Shown: positions 21,301 to 32,866, counted from the stretch's first letter. The stretch is 64,000 nt of DNA from Durusdinium trenchii (GCA_963970005.1 CAXAMN010008435.1:1-64000), one strand, 5' to 3'. Program-made: numbers and translations. Notes: generated by a model from the letters alone, not told the origin.

Positions 21301-23240
21301 AAGCGGTAATGACCTAACACGGAGGGGGCATCAATTTTGGTTTGACTGGACTGCTCTGACTTACTAGCACCCACACACACAACACGCCTTCAGTCACTGC
21401 GAAGCATTCCTGCGCACGGGCCGCGCTATGTGGAAGTGGGTATGTAAGTAGTGTGGAACAAAGAAATAGCGCTGACATTTTGCTTTATAAGCTGTCCTTG
21501 GCGCACACCCTTTGCCCGCCATAGACGGGGATGCATGAAACAATGTTTGTGTAAAGGTTACTATATCGTGATATAGTGCTTGATTGGACTTGCACAGTGT
21601 ATTGCACTTGTCTATGCCATGTGAACAAGCTCTTGCAAAAATGAACATCTTCATTAAAATGTTACCCCGTTGCTGCAGCCCAAAGAAGGCGGTGTCGCAT
21701 ACCGCTCAAAGCCCATGTCGGATTGCCGAACAACTTTCCCAAACAGGCCAGGAGTGCGATTGAGGGCGCGGTGCCCCAGGAAGCGCCGACGATCGCTTGA
21801 CAACGGTTGGGAGTGAGCGGCGCAAGTCAAGTGAATGCAGTGGCTACCAAGTGGATTCAAATTGGATATACAGCTGCCACACATTCAACATTAAGACTGA
21901 AACATTTCACTGTTTCCCAAAGGCAGGATGCAACTGTGTGGGTCTGTCAGTGGTTAAGACACACTTGCGACCCATCCCTTGAATTGTAGCTGAATGAAAA
22001 AGCTACCACATCTCCTTTAGGATGTGCATGGCAAAGAAAGCCATCCATGGGATGACAATGTTGCCGCAGATTCTTAGTCGGCTTTTGTCCTCTTCGGACT
22101 GATCCATGGCCAACCAATGCTGCACCTTGGGTGCGCAAGATCCATCCATCCACTTCAACAGTGGCAGCGATTTCAGCGAAGCATTATCCAGCATAGGTGA
22201 GGCCTAGCGCAAATGGAACAACGAATTTAATCAGGTGCTGCAAGTATTCAACTGAACGCACTAGCTTCAAGTGAAGACACTTTGTTAGCAGTCCTCGAAC
22301 AGCTTCATGGGGGTTCTGCCGATGAGGAAGAAGCACCGATCACGATTGACCTTCACACTTGTTGTTCATCTTATCTTTCACCTTACCCAATGAACCCCTT
22401 GAGTCCCCAGCGGGAGCTCCGACCTGGTGGCCATTCACTGTACACCACGTCATCTTCAGGTTCCTGCTGCCCGCCTCCTGGAGCAATTGGAACGCAGGAC
22501 ACTTTGGGTGTCGATATTGACAAAGGTTGATTGAGCTCAAGTTGATGTATTGTAATTTGTTTGCCGAATTAGTAAAGAATATGTTATGTACATATACTCA
22601 TGGTCTGACCTGAATGAGGAAGGTCATCAGTTCCCGCAAGTTGGTGCTGAGGATGTTCTTCACGTTCTCTAGCAAAAGGAACTGCCTTGATGCACATGTG
22701 CTTAAAGTCACGCTAGCTCAAGAATGGGAACCCAGTAGTAATACAAATTGTTTCATGATTCCTGCGAGTTGCAACCCCTGTCCCATCTCTTCATATTGGT
22801 CCCAGAGCCGCCACACTTCACGAATCAATGAAGTTCTGCTGTCAGAAAGTCCAGCAGCCGCCCCTGCCACTGATACTCCCTGGACAGAACATCAACAAAG
22901 TGAAGTGAAGGAAAGTCTGGGACGGACCCCGCCTGACATGGGAATCCAGCTATCATTCCATCTGCTGGACCCAGATCTTTGGCGTCAACACACCTGATAT
23001 CTGAGTGGACAGGTGCCTCGTCTGCGAGTCCATCTCTGACGCGCTGCTTGATGACTTCCCTGCAAAACTCTTCCTTTTCGACCTAAGCACTTTTGACGGT
23101 TGGTTTGAGGAGGACTGAAAAGAGTGAGTGTTTGTAACAATTGCGGCTCAGCAATGCGCATACCCAATGCATTGCACCCACCTCAACGATTGATCACGCT
23201 GAATCATTTTGTTCAAATGTTTGCAAAACACTTGATCATG
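21301..23240. other. Interior of nested element, no clear gene
   Basis: Only short frames without coding character. It may contain introns linking the exons at 23.2-25.7 kb to the transposase-like gene. Confidence 0.35.
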
Positions 23241-23243
23241 CTT

Positions 23244-23766
23244 CTAATATCTTCTAATGAAACCTGAGGCTCTAGCTGTCTCAACCCAAGCTCGAGGCCG
23301 AGCGCCCCTGAGAACAATGAAGCTACCTTCGCCTTTGGCTGGGTGGCCTCCAATCAAAAATTCTTGCAAAAGATTCTTCCAATCAACTCTTTTTACTTTG
23401 AAGTTCACCACGCCTTGGACTCCATCCACGGATACAACTGGTTCAAGCGATCTTTCACCGCTCCAGCATCAGGACATGTCCAACCTTGCGGAAGTCCTGC
23501 AGAGTCACATCAGCTGTCAAATTGAGAAGGCGCGCAAATGCCTGACCTGACATCAGTTCGCCAGTGCTTGGCGTCACGTAGATGCCTTTTTGTAGCCCAC
23601 CAAGTTTGCACGCAGAGGTGTACAGCGATGAGTAGAAGACTTGATTAGCAAAATCCTTGGGTTCCCAAGCAAGGGTGAGTCGGAATCCACTTGAAATCAA
23701 GGTTGGTATCCCTGAGTCATGTGCTCCACTGCCGCGCTTGGAGAGATAGTTTTGGTTCACGCGCAC
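23244..23766 (-). CDS. Exon(s) upstream of the transposase-like gene
   Basis: The upper part has IPTLISSGFRLTLAWEPKD, FYSSLYTSACKLGGLQKGI and AFARLLNLTADVTLQDFRK. The lower part, in another frame, has VNFKVKRVDWKNLLQEFL and PAKGEGSFIVLRGARPR. An intron or frame break near 23455 separates them. No family recognised. It could be the 5' part of the transposase-like gene or a third gene. Confidence 0.38.
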
Positions 23767-25069
23767 CGTCGCCCCAAAGCAACCTCATGTCCCAAAACTA
23801 TCGCACTCAAACTGAGCAGGCAGTCCCAAAGATCTGAGATGCTTGCGGATGGTGCCCCAGCTCGAAATGGTGAGGGGGGACGACACGATCTGGACTTTCG
23901 GTGCATCCTTTGACTTGAACTTCTTCTTTCCAGGGTCCTTGACAGAGGTCCGATCTTTGTTCAATTGAAAATTATGCTGAACTCAATCATGAATTCATGA
24001 GCTAGGGAGAGATGCAATCAAGTAGCTAGCCGAACATTCAACGGAGGCCATTTGGCTTGCGGGAGAAACCACGGTCGGTGAGTATGGATCTTACAATCCC
24101 CACTTGTAAAGGCGATCTTCGGCAACATTGCCTGACCAATAACAAGAAGTTTGGTTGATTTCAGCTTGCCTGACCAATGACTCGCCTGCGCGTACTCATC
24201 AAGGCCAGCAGAACAAGACCTGAGCGAATGAGTGAGTGGCGCCGTGAGAGGGGACATTGCTGGATGTGGATGAGGTCAAGTTTTGGACAGTGGCTGTTGG
24301 TCTTCGTAGTCCAAGCTCTCGTCGGGCTCCGAACTTAGGTGGACAATGTGGTTTCAAGGTGTTCAAAAACTGTGGTGTTCAGTCACGCTGGTACAAGTGA
24401 GGGCCCAACTCACTCAAGTCATCCACAGGGTCCAGCAAAAGGGGCATGGCGATACCGACGATGGTTGAACTGTTGAACCCGACCAACTCGGCAACGCAAA
24501 GAAACGAAACTAAAGACTTAAAGTTTCAGAAGTGACACTTTGCAATGCACGATACTGCCAACGAGAAATCTATATACGAGACCTTTTTCCCTGGTGTCGT
24601 TCAGACATCTTACACCCACGACCATCCAAGTTTTCAAGGATGTGTGCCCCAATCCACAAAGTTGAGGTTGTGGAAACCCGCAAAATATATCAAATATCAC
24701 CAGCTTAAACATGTGAGGAATCCAACATCAAGGGTTTCACCCGACTGCAATTGCATGCCAGCTTCATGCAATGCCCACCTCACATTTGAGAAGGCCACGT
24801 CCACGTTGTGCTCCGTTGGAAGATACTCCATGACCTATGCAGCAGCAGCAAAGCACCAATTCAACATGTTCGGAAGCGCCGAATGCATATCACGAAAACG
24901 ATGGAAAGCAAATATACCGGACCTTCTTCAAAACTATGCTCTTGAACTCCGTCTTTGTAGCGACAGGTTCCTTGGGTATCTCAAGGCATCATGTGGCCCC
25001 TTCAACACGATACATCTCATGTCACGCGTTGTTTGAAGCCAAGATGCAAACTCCGGCATGCGCAGGGTG

Positions 25070-25336
25070 CTAGAGCTGCTGCCATCCTGTCAGAAAGCCG
25101 TCTTTTTTTACTTTGACACTGAGAGAAATTCCTGGCTTGAGGGAAATTTGAGATTGAACATTGGCCTCATCATCGGTGGTCTCATCATCAGCCACTTTGA
25201 TAGGTTCCAATGGTGCGCCTGCCTCACCACAAGTGACCCACTCAAAAAACAACACTAAGTAGTTATTGTGGATGTCTGATGTCTTAGGTTCAGGCATCCA
25301 TCGAAGGTAGCTGGTTCTGACATTCCATCTTGACAT
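25070..25336 (-). CDS. Acidic exon candidate
   Basis: GEAGAPLEPIKVADDETTDD followed by VQSQISLKPGISLSVKVKK. Disordered acidic then strand-like. Same strand as the neighbouring exons. Confidence 0.32.
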   Translation of the reverse strand: MSRWNVRTSYLRWMPEPKTSDIHNNYLVLFFEWVTCGEAGAPLEPIKVADDETTDDEANVQSQISLKPGISLSVKVKKDGFLTGWQQL

Positions 25337-25412
25337 TGGGACTCCTGGGCGGTGGATTCTAAGACTCTTTAACTTTAAGATGATACAAGTGAAGGTTGAA
25401 GAACTGTTTCAT

Positions 25413-25691
25413 TCAAGCACCCGATGCGTAGCTCAAAACAACCCTGCTGGCAAGGCTCTCTAACCACTCAAAGGCATTCTTAGTTTGGAATTTCAAATCA
25501 GTTGGAACACAAACGCTTGACATTGCACAGTGATGCAACTGCAATCGCTGAAGTGCACTGAACCGCTGCCGCGAAAAGTCCAATCGACGAAGCGGAAGTG
25601 GAGGAAGCACTGGAGCTTTGGATCGGATAGTCGCCGGAGATCTCGATCGATCACGTGGGAGGGTCGCCTCAAAAGACTTTAATTTAAACAA
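25413..25691 (-). CDS. N-terminal exon candidate with SR-like segment
   Basis: LPRDRSRSPATIRSKAP, then LPPLPLRRLDFSRQRFSAL and FQTKNAFEWLESLASRVVL. It may be the 5' exon of the rightmost gene of the nested element, about 650 bp inside its right end. Start codon uncertain. Confidence 0.33.
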   Translation of the reverse strand: MFKLKSFEATLPRDRSRSPATIRSKAPVLPPLPLRRLDFSRQRFSALQRLQLHHCAMSSVCVPTDLKFQTKNAFEWLESLASRVVLSYASGA

Positions 25692-26162
25692 CCAGTGTTC
25701 ACAACAAGTGAATGTTGAATTCCTGTACTTTAATATGTTGATCCGGTTGGTCCAGCCTGATAGGAATCCATGGATTGTCCTTAATCATTGATGGGGCCCG
25801 TGGTTCCAATCGAAACCACATGCACTTCAATCTAAGACAAGTGCTTCGGAGGTCGAGTGCTTCGGCAGCGAGAGCCTCCAAATTTCCCAACTGGACCAAA
25901 ACCAAAGAACTATCACTGACATAGTTGCAGCCCTGGCCTGCACCCCCGCTAACCCCCCCCAAAAAGGGACAGCTGGCTTGAGACGGCTAGAAGCGGGCGA
26001 ACACCACTTGATGCACTGGCACACACACACACACGGGTATACAAAATGCACCTGACCGTTTTGTTGGTTTAAGTTAAGGTCACAGTTGCAAAAAAATTAT
26101 ATATGCACAATTTTTCCCTTAAAAAGGTTGGTACGGCTCAAGTGGTTCCATGTGTCCAATTG

Positions 26163-26276
26163 CATCGCTGCCCAATATTTCACAATGCTCATTTCATATG
26201 ACACTCAGTGTTTGTTTCACAGTTTCTTTGACGCACGTCCAACCGCATCATTGCCCAATATCTTCACAATGCTCAA
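26163..26276 (+). repeat. Subterminal direct repeats at the right end
   Basis: catcgctgcccaatattt at 26163 and catcattgcccaatatct at 26246 each continue into cacaatgctca, so one block of about 30 bp occurs twice, 83 bp apart. The inner copy lies within the terminal repeat. Clustered subterminal motifs are typical transposase-binding sites. Confidence 0.65.
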
Positions 26277-26339
26277 GGTGCGAGGCTTTTTCCAAAGCCC
26301 TGGTTGTAAAGCAAAGCCCTGAACAAGAGGAACCTGGCA
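26238..26339 (-). repeat. Right terminal inverted repeat
   Basis: The reverse complement starts TGCCAGGTTCCTCTTGTTCA, matching the left end at 9507 with one difference in the first 48 bases. Confidence 0.85.
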
Positions 26340-26345
26340 TACAGA
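26340..26345 (+). repeat. Target-site duplication of the nested element, right copy
   Basis: tacaga, paired with gacaga at 9501-9506. Confidence 0.75.
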
Positions 26346-27568
26346 CATCAACCCCGTCCAGTGCCTCTCACCCGACTCAACGTCGACCTCCTCAATCCTC
26401 CACAGGTTCTCGTCCTCCGTTTTGATGAAATGGCCTCTGACCCTCTTGGCCTGCTGGTTTTCCATCCTCACCCGGACCCAACTGACAACCGGCAGGGTGC
26501 GGTCTCTGTATTGTGACCAGTCCCGTGGAGACGTGGTGAGCCCGTACATAGCCAGACGCACCAACCACACTTCACCCTCCTTGGCCAGACCCAAGCGGCG
26601 ATAGACAGCAGGGATCTCCATCGCGACCAATATTTGCCATCTTCACGACGAGGGGCATTCAAGAAAGCAACGCGGATGTCAGTGGCTGCTATTCGCCAGT
26701 CCTTGAGAGCCGCGGTCCTCACCAACACCCTCACCTGACATCCATCAGCTCCTCCAGCATAGCAATCTCCGTCAAACCTGGTCTCGGAGTAGTTGCCACA
26801 GCATACGGCACGAGCTCGCCGAGTACCGGTCCCAGCTTTTCGGGTGTACACCATCTTGGCCGGGATCAACTCTATTGTCTTTCCTTCCTTGGCTGCATGG
26901 GCCCTCAGGGCCTCCTTTGTGATCTGCTCTACAGCCTGCTTCGTTGTGACCAATTGCCCGTGCTCTGCCGTGATGGCCGGGGCCCAATTCTCAAAGTCCT
27001 CCATGACTTCCTTTGTGCTCACCGTCTTGGTGACCAGAAACTCCTCTTCCATCTCCTTTTGATCGATCATTCGATCATCATGGTCTGCTCTGAGGAGGGT
27101 TTCTTCTGCTTCAAGCTTTTGTATGATCGCCTCCGTAAGGACCTCCATGTAGCAGCCTTGATCTTGGTTGGTCACATCGACCAGTTGCATCTCCTCCCCG
27201 ATGTACTGCGCCAAGTTCGCCTGAATCAGTCGAAGGATTCGAATCCTGGCTTCGGGAGCCTTCCCAACAGCCCTTTGCTTTTGCGGGGCCACCAGGCGTG
27301 AGCCACCATCCTGGTTGTTTGGCGCCCCCTCCCACTCCCCTCCTCCATGCCAGTCCACCTCCTTCAAACCTTCATCATTTTGGGTCTGTTGGGAGGCTTC
27401 CCCTTCACTGGAACTGGACGAGGTTCGTTCAGGTGTTTCAATAGTCCAGCTGTCACTGCTCACCTCCATCATGCGGAGTGCGGCGTCCTCCAATGGCATG
27501 GTTGCAATTGGATCAAACTGATCTTGATGTGACTGGAGCCATCGCTGCACCCATTCCTCCCCTTCCAT
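26346..27568 (-). CDS. pol: Copia reverse transcriptase, N-terminal part
   Basis: The frame opens within an acidic linker (SSSSSEGEASQQTQNDEG, a typical IN-RT linker). It then shows IELIPAKMVYTRKAGTG (palm entry) and IAATDIRVAFLNAPRR, which holds the first catalytic Asp. A frame change near 26630 leads to MEIPAVYRRLGL, VWLVRLAMYGLTTSPRDW (the classic copia YGL..SPR.W motif) and RHWTGLMSV, where the nested element cuts the gene. The missing YVDD and the rest continue at 8482-9500. Without the insertion and the frame break this would be a normal copia reverse transcriptase. Confidence 0.85.
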
Positions 27569-28890
27569 GCTTCCATGCAGAGCATGGACAATTGAGGTAG
27601 AGCTGTCTTCTCACGGAGCCGCCTCCGGGGGATCTCATCCCAGAGAGCTTGTCCAGGTTGGTCCAACAAGACTGGAAGATGTACCAAAGCTTCTTCAGCC
27701 TCCGGCTGATCGGCCGCCGGGACCACCACATCGTCCGTGTAGAAGACCTTCTTGGTCTCCAAGGATTGCACATAGTAATTTGTGGTGGTCATAGAAGACT
27801 GCAAAGCGGGACCTAGTACCACCACTTCATCACGTAACTCTCGCCACGGCTGATATCGATCTTGCCATGACTTCTTGAGGGCGTATGCCCGGGCACCAAA
27901 TTGCAACAAGGGGCCCACTGGAAAACCCATCCTTCTGAGTTGGCTACGAAGGCGACGTTCCCCAACATGGATCGCAGCGAGCGGCCACATCTCCAGACCA
28001 AGGCCCGTGGCTGTGAGGATGGTACGGACATGCTTTTTCACGACCCCCAATTCACCTTCAACACGACCATTGGACTTGTAGCTGCCACCAGAGGTCAAAG
28101 TCGTAGTGATGCCACGATCCAGCGTCCACCGACGCACCGGTGCTGAGATCAATTCTCTGGCTCGATCGCAATGAATGCGATACAACGGAAGGCCCAAGCT
28201 TCTCTAGCTTGGCATAGATCTTTGCCAAAGCCGGCAGGATGTGGTGAACAGCACGGCCAGACAAGGTCTCCACAAACGTGAGATTGCGGACCATCACATC
28301 TTGGTTTTCCTCCACCTTCGCCCGCCATCCAGAGCTTCACGACCTTTTCGCGCTGCTCCTGCGTCCTCCTCCGGAGCCTCATATGGTTCTTCACCCATCA
28401 CCTCCTCCCCTGGGTCTTCACCACCTGGTTCGGAAGGCGTATATTCTTCCATGTCGATGGAGGGCACAGGAGGTGCCGCTTCAGCCGAGGAACCCACCCC
28501 AGTCTTGATGCCGATGTTCACATCTGCCAGCGCACGACCTGAACTATCCACCGGAAAGGTGTAGACTGCCACCATCATGTACTTACAGTCTTGACGATGT
28601 TGATCCTGCCCAACCACCATCTTACCGGAGAGGTCCACACTCAACGTAAAGGCCTCCGGGTGGCTGATCCGCTTGTGCGGCTTGCTTCGAGCTGCAGCTT
28701 GCACACAATGTTTACAGTCCCTTCGCGCAGGCATATGGTCGTGCAGGTAGTGTTGTCGCCAGCTGTCAAGGGCTGTTGAATTCAAAGGACGAAGCCCTGC
28801 TTCTGAGGATGGATTGATGCCACGGTGCACACGGTCTTGTAAAGCCAGCACCAAAGCTACCTTGAGAGCAGGAGCCCATGCTGCCCACTG
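27469..28890 (-). CDS. pol: Copia integrase
   Basis: His/Cys N-terminal region: RQHYLHDHMPARRDCKHCV. Catalytic core: FTLSVDLSGKMVVG (first Asp), LYRIHCDRARELIS (second Asp), SNGRVEGELGVVKKHV (Glu). It is followed by a C-terminal region with FYTDDVVVPAADQPEAEE. An acidic insertion (MEEYTPSEPGGEDPGEEV) sits between the first and second Asp blocks, which is unusual and may be a linker or tethering segment. Frame changes at about 28300 and 28195 interrupt the core. All three catalytic residues are preserved. The order PR-IN-RT confirms copia rather than gypsy. Confidence 0.82.
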
Positions 28891-28899
28891 CTTGGAGTC

Positions 28900-29640
28900 A
28901 TTGCACCTCTCTTGCATCGTCATCTCACGGCGGTCTTGAGGTGGACCTTCAGGAGCGATGCCACGTGGTGGTCCACGGAGCTCATTCAGCACCTGAATGT
29001 CTCGAAGGCCAGCCACTGCCAAAGTAGTTGGCTTCTTCTTCGAGTGGCCCATCGGACCTTGGTCAAAGTGAAGCAACGTGACCTCATAGATCCGGGCAAA
29101 TGCTTGCCACTCCACAGTACGCCAGACCGACATGAACTGCTTCGCCTGCACTTCCGCCTCTCGTCTATACCTTGCTGGGTCTTCAGGCTGCTCTACGGCC
29201 AATGCCGTTTGAGGTTCATTTGGGAGACGGACCTCTTCACATAAGATGTACAGTGCCAGCATCCTGAACCATAAAACACTGTCGCCCACCACCAACTCCA
29301 AATCCGACGAAGACAGAGATGGCACACCATAGGGAACTGCTCTGTTCTCAAGATGCCTGGCCCCCCATCATCCTGATACCGAAGGGCCGAGACAGTTCGA
29401 CACGGTGGACCTCCCACCACGGCCTTAACACGGCCTGATGCAGCCAGTGCGAGCAGGTACATGAAGACATCGTTGTCACGCAAGTCTGCGGGACTGTCCG
29501 CTTGAAGGTCAACACACAGAACCTCAACACCATCCTGCTGCAAAGTCTTCTCCCAGTATTTGGTGTCCTGGCCTGAAAACAGATGCACCACAATCTGCTT
29601 GGCGCGTTCCAGCTTCCTTCGCCTTCTCCGGTTCCAAGGG
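28900..29640 (-). CDS. Cytosine-methyltransferase-like domain within copia pol
   Basis: Between protease and integrase the polyprotein has IVVHLFSGQDTKYW, resembling the SAM-binding motif I (xLFSG). It is followed by VLCVDLQADSP (motif II-like) and VKAVVGGPPCRTVSALR, resembling motif IV GGPPCQ with Arg after the catalytic Cys. Further on are TALAVEQPEDPARY and HFDQGPMGHSKKKPTTL, reminiscent of later C5-methyltransferase motifs. A frame break at about 29250-29330 splits it. Capture of cytosine methyltransferases by retrotransposons has been reported in dinoflagellates and charophyte algae, so the assignment is plausible. Whether it is active is unknown. Confidence 0.6.
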
Positions 29641-30203
29641 AGCAGATGACCATCAAATCCTTGGGACAACTGAGCCATGTCCGGAACGACCTTCATCAAG
29701 ATATCGTCCGGTAACAAAGGAAACATTGACTTCAGCTTCACCGTCAATGCGAGCTCCGTTGAATCACCCAGCGAGCTCAACTCCCCCGGCTCAGGGTTCT
29801 CCAGCAACGTCTTCACCATCAGGGCTTTCTTGACGAGGTGAACTTGGCGTTGCTCAAGCCGGTCAATCATCTCACTACCCAAGGTACGAGAGACCATAGG
29901 GCATCCATGCTGGAGCGTCACAGCAAGCTCCTGACCTCGCTCATCCCGAAGTCCACATTGAACTCCCTTCCACTCAACCTTATAGCCGAGCTCAGCAATA
30001 CCACCCATAGGGACGATCCACGACTGGCCCAAAGCCGCATCACGGGGATCCGAAAGGAGCACTTTTGAGGAAGGCTTCAATCTCAACTTGGACGTGACCC
30101 CGTCAGCCAACGTGACCTGTGTAGGTGCAGCTTCTTGCCATTCTTCTAAATCTTTTGCAGGGAGATGCACCTGAATCGAGCAAAACCAGATCACCAGCAT
30201 CAC
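29640..30203 (-). CDS. pol: Copia aspartic protease region
   Basis: AGDLVLLDSGAS at the gag end supplies the catalytic DSG motif. The next frame continues HLPAKDLEEW, VTLADGVTSKLRLKPSSK, IVPMGGIAELGYKVEWKG, as expected for the beta-rich retropepsin fold. A frame change of a few bases sits directly after DSGAS. The downstream part (VKTLLENPEPGELSSLG, LPDDILMKVVP) is a linker to the methyltransferase-like domain. Confidence 0.68.
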
Positions 30204-32866
30204 GCTCCAACTGGCTGAGCTTGATCACACGCACCTGTGGCACTCGGAGGGACTTCAAAAGCTTAGTCGCTTCCTGAAGGAGGGCCTCGCTTGTTGTTGA
30301 GGTAGCCCCAGTTTCACCTCCCTTCGATGCCTCATTGGACTGCACCTCCCCCACTTTGCCCTCAGACGAACTGACCTCCATCTCCTGTATCTTGATGGGA
30401 GCCGTAGTAGAAGCAGTGGAAGCATAAGCAGTTGACGACGACAATTTTGAAGAGCCTTTGGATGAGCCCTTTCCTCCCCCTGAGCCCGGACCGGGCTCAT
30501 TGGTGTGGTTGCCCTCCTTGGTGTCCTTGACTGGAGATGGCTTCTGCTGAGACTTCAGCTTACATTCCGTTTTGCGATGATCCTTGCCACCGCAAATCCA
30601 GCATCGAGAGTTCTTGTCTTCGATGCCTTCCCACGAATGGGACCACTTGCAGCTTTTGCCAGCCTTGCAACCAGTATCAGACCGAAAGTAGCGGCAGGGC
30701 ACTGCCGAAGATGAGGAACTTGTCGACCCACCTTTGCCTTTGTCACCTGCAGACTGGCCCGTGGCTTGTGCCTTGGACGGAACTTCCAGCTGCTTGACCT
30801 TAGCAGGTGAGGTTGTACTAGATGAAGGACCCATCAACGACAGTGTTTCCGCCTCCGCCAACAAACATTGACTGAACCGCCAAATGCTTTGATGGATAGG
30901 CTGTTGATCGATGGCCAACTGCAGACGGCTTTGTGCCAGCCGAAAAGATGCTTGGGCATCTAACGAAGCCACCAACACACAAGCAGGTTCCAGCGCTTTC
31001 AACAGCAGAGTGCCGTCCGGCAACACAGCGTCCACCTCCTGAGCTCTGGCATAGTGACGGCGCCATGACCGAAGAGCCGCCGCCAGATCTGTAGCCCCTG
31101 AAGCTGGATCCAACGTGGTCAACTTGGAAAGCAAGATGGCCTTTTCCCCAGAACCACCAGGCTGATACCTGACCATGAGGCGGTACAACAAGGCTGTTGA
31201 TGTCAGTTCCCTTGCTGTTATCAGTGCTTGCTGCTGATCTGCTGGGATGGCGCGAAGCAACAGACTCACTCCCCGCTGCTCAGTCCTCCGATAGCACCCA
31301 TCCAGCAGCTCATCCGGCAACCGAGGAGCAATTTGAACCCGCTCCAAAGGTGAAGAAGTCTTCCACCTGTCATAGTAACACTGCGCCTCCCGCAGCGTGA
31401 GGTTCCACCACCGTGAACTGACGGAGGACAGGTCTCTCATCACAGGGCCACAAACGGCCAACCAGTCACCCAGCTCGATTGGCGAGGCATTCGATGCAAG
31501 CTCCGCCAACTCGGCCTTGCTGTTGCCGACACCTTCATTCCACGGCAGTGACATTGGGTTCTGGCCACCTTCTTGACGCCAGCGGCCATACTGCTTGTCA
31601 TCCGGCGGTTCCGGACTATGATGCACACCAACATGCCCTTGATGACAAACACCGTCACGAACATGTTCTTTACCTACCCCAGGTGCACGATCCCGACCAC
31701 CTCCCTGGAGCTCCCGACCACCGCCCTGAAGCTCCTGACCAAAAGGCCCAAAACCATCGGCTGCCGAAGTGGGCGGCACCGATTGCGACCAGGCCGACCT
31801 CGACCACCCCACTTCCTTCATTTGGCCAAGCGACAATTTGAGCTCAGCCAGTTCGCGCTCCAAACGATCGGCGCGATCATCCCTCACGCCACACGGCCGC
31901 GGCACAAAGACCTGCCCTTCTCGCATGCTGAGAGGGACCCATCGCGAATCACCGCGCGGCTGGAAATCCAGCATCTCATAGCCCTGCAGCATACTAATGT
32001 CTGCCGAGTTGCTTGAAGGAAACGGTGGAAGCGGTACATCAGGAGGAGGTCCATCTGGTACTTGAGTTCCATTGGGGGTGAACTTTGCTCCCTGTTGTAG
32101 CCGTCTGTAGCCGTCGAACTGGGCTACGTCCCCTTGGAGTGCGGGGTGGTGGGTCTTTGGGAGGTTCACGAGGAAGATCCCCTTGTACATGACCTTGTAC
32201 ATGTGACCCATGAGGCTCATGAAGATGACCATCCAAACCAGAAGGGCCACCAACAGAAACGTGGGAATGAGAACCAGGTGCTAAATTGGAGCTACCCCCA
32301 CCACCATCAACTTCTCCCCCCACACCATCGACAGTTTCCCATGAAGATGGCGTGGACATAGGTTCCAAGGAGGTCTTAGCTGGTGGATTCCTTAGTCGCT
32401 CCAGCTCCGCCATAAGTTGAGCATTCTGCTCTTGCAACAAGATCACCATTTCGGCTTCCAATGCCCTCTGCAGCCCATCTCGTGCTTCACGATCTTGCTG
32501 CGTCGGATGCGTCGGTGGCACCGGACCCATCGTTTCGGTCAAGCCACGACCAGACCGGCTGCCCTCCTCACCACTAGGGGGCATTGCGCCTTCGGACTTT
32601 TTCACCTTGGACTGGCCTCCTCGGCCTTCAACACCACTTCTGTAGCTCGGGGGTGTGTCAAACAAGCCGCTGACATTCAAACCACCAGGATGCGCCTCAC
32701 CGCGCCCCTTTCCCGATCTCAGAGCCCCGATGTCCTTGTCCTGCACTGGGTCGGTGTCAAAGTCCCCTTCCAGATCCGGGACTGGCAAGTCCTCAGGCCG
32801 CCGCTGGCGCAACTCGGCCTCCAACTTCAATCGCTCTGACCACCACGGATTCGCCACCATGGGCAT
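30190..32866 (-). CDS. gag: Copia gag with CCCH and CCHC zinc fingers
   Basis: The proposed start is the ATG at 32864-32866 (MPMVANPWWSERLKLEAEL), 18 bases after the primer-binding site. The N-terminal half is disordered and Pro/Gly-rich with a helical segment (MVILLQEQNAQLMAELERL). The central part is helical capsid-like (LGDWLAVCGPVMRDLSS, WNLTLREAQCYYDRW, LLRAIPADQQQALITARE). Near 30640-30700 is a CCCH finger (CRYFRSDTGCKAGKSCKWSH) and near 30585-30620 a CCHC knuckle (CWICGGKDHRKTEC). A CCCH finger beside a CCHC knuckle is uncommon in gag. A frame change occurs between 32253 and 32039. Confidence 0.8.

Larger units (their letters stand above)
9507..26339. mobile_element. 16.8-kb terminal-inverted-repeat element inserted in the copia reverse transcriptase
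   Basis: 16,833 bp bounded by inverted copies of about 105 bp. The outer 48 bp match at 47 positions and a second block of 28 bp matches fully. The ends are 5'-TGCCA...TGGCA-3' with a 5-6 bp target duplication. Inside are an intron-containing transposase-like gene (19242-21228), further minus-strand exons to its right (23244-25691), and a second multi-exon gene (10989-17667). All face the same way. TG...CA ends with 5-6 bp duplications resemble integrase-type DNA transposons (Ginger, Polinton/Maverick), but I see no polymerase B, capsid or integrase gene, so it is not a Polinton. Size, introns and gene content do not fit a family I can name. It could also be a smaller transposon carrying captured host sequence. 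Confidence 0.8.

Noticed and set aside
26100-26160. Relict dinoflagellate spliced leader (..GGCTCAAG) near 26128
   Set aside because: Only the final bases (ggctcaag) match. The preceding CCGTAGCCATTTT is absent, so it is likely chance.
9507-26339. Polinton/Maverick or giant-virus insertion
   Set aside because: Size and 6-bp duplication fit, but no DNA polymerase B, packaging ATPase, protease, capsid or retroviral-type integrase was seen.
26150-26425. Plus-strand protein sharing VVKQSPEQEE with a frame at 9472-9744
   Set aside because: The similarity is the terminal inverted repeat translated in both copies, not a protein family.
31440-32361. His/Pro-rich plus-strand frames over the gag region
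   Set aside because: Antisense shadows of copia gag, which has zinc fingers and continuity on the minus strand.
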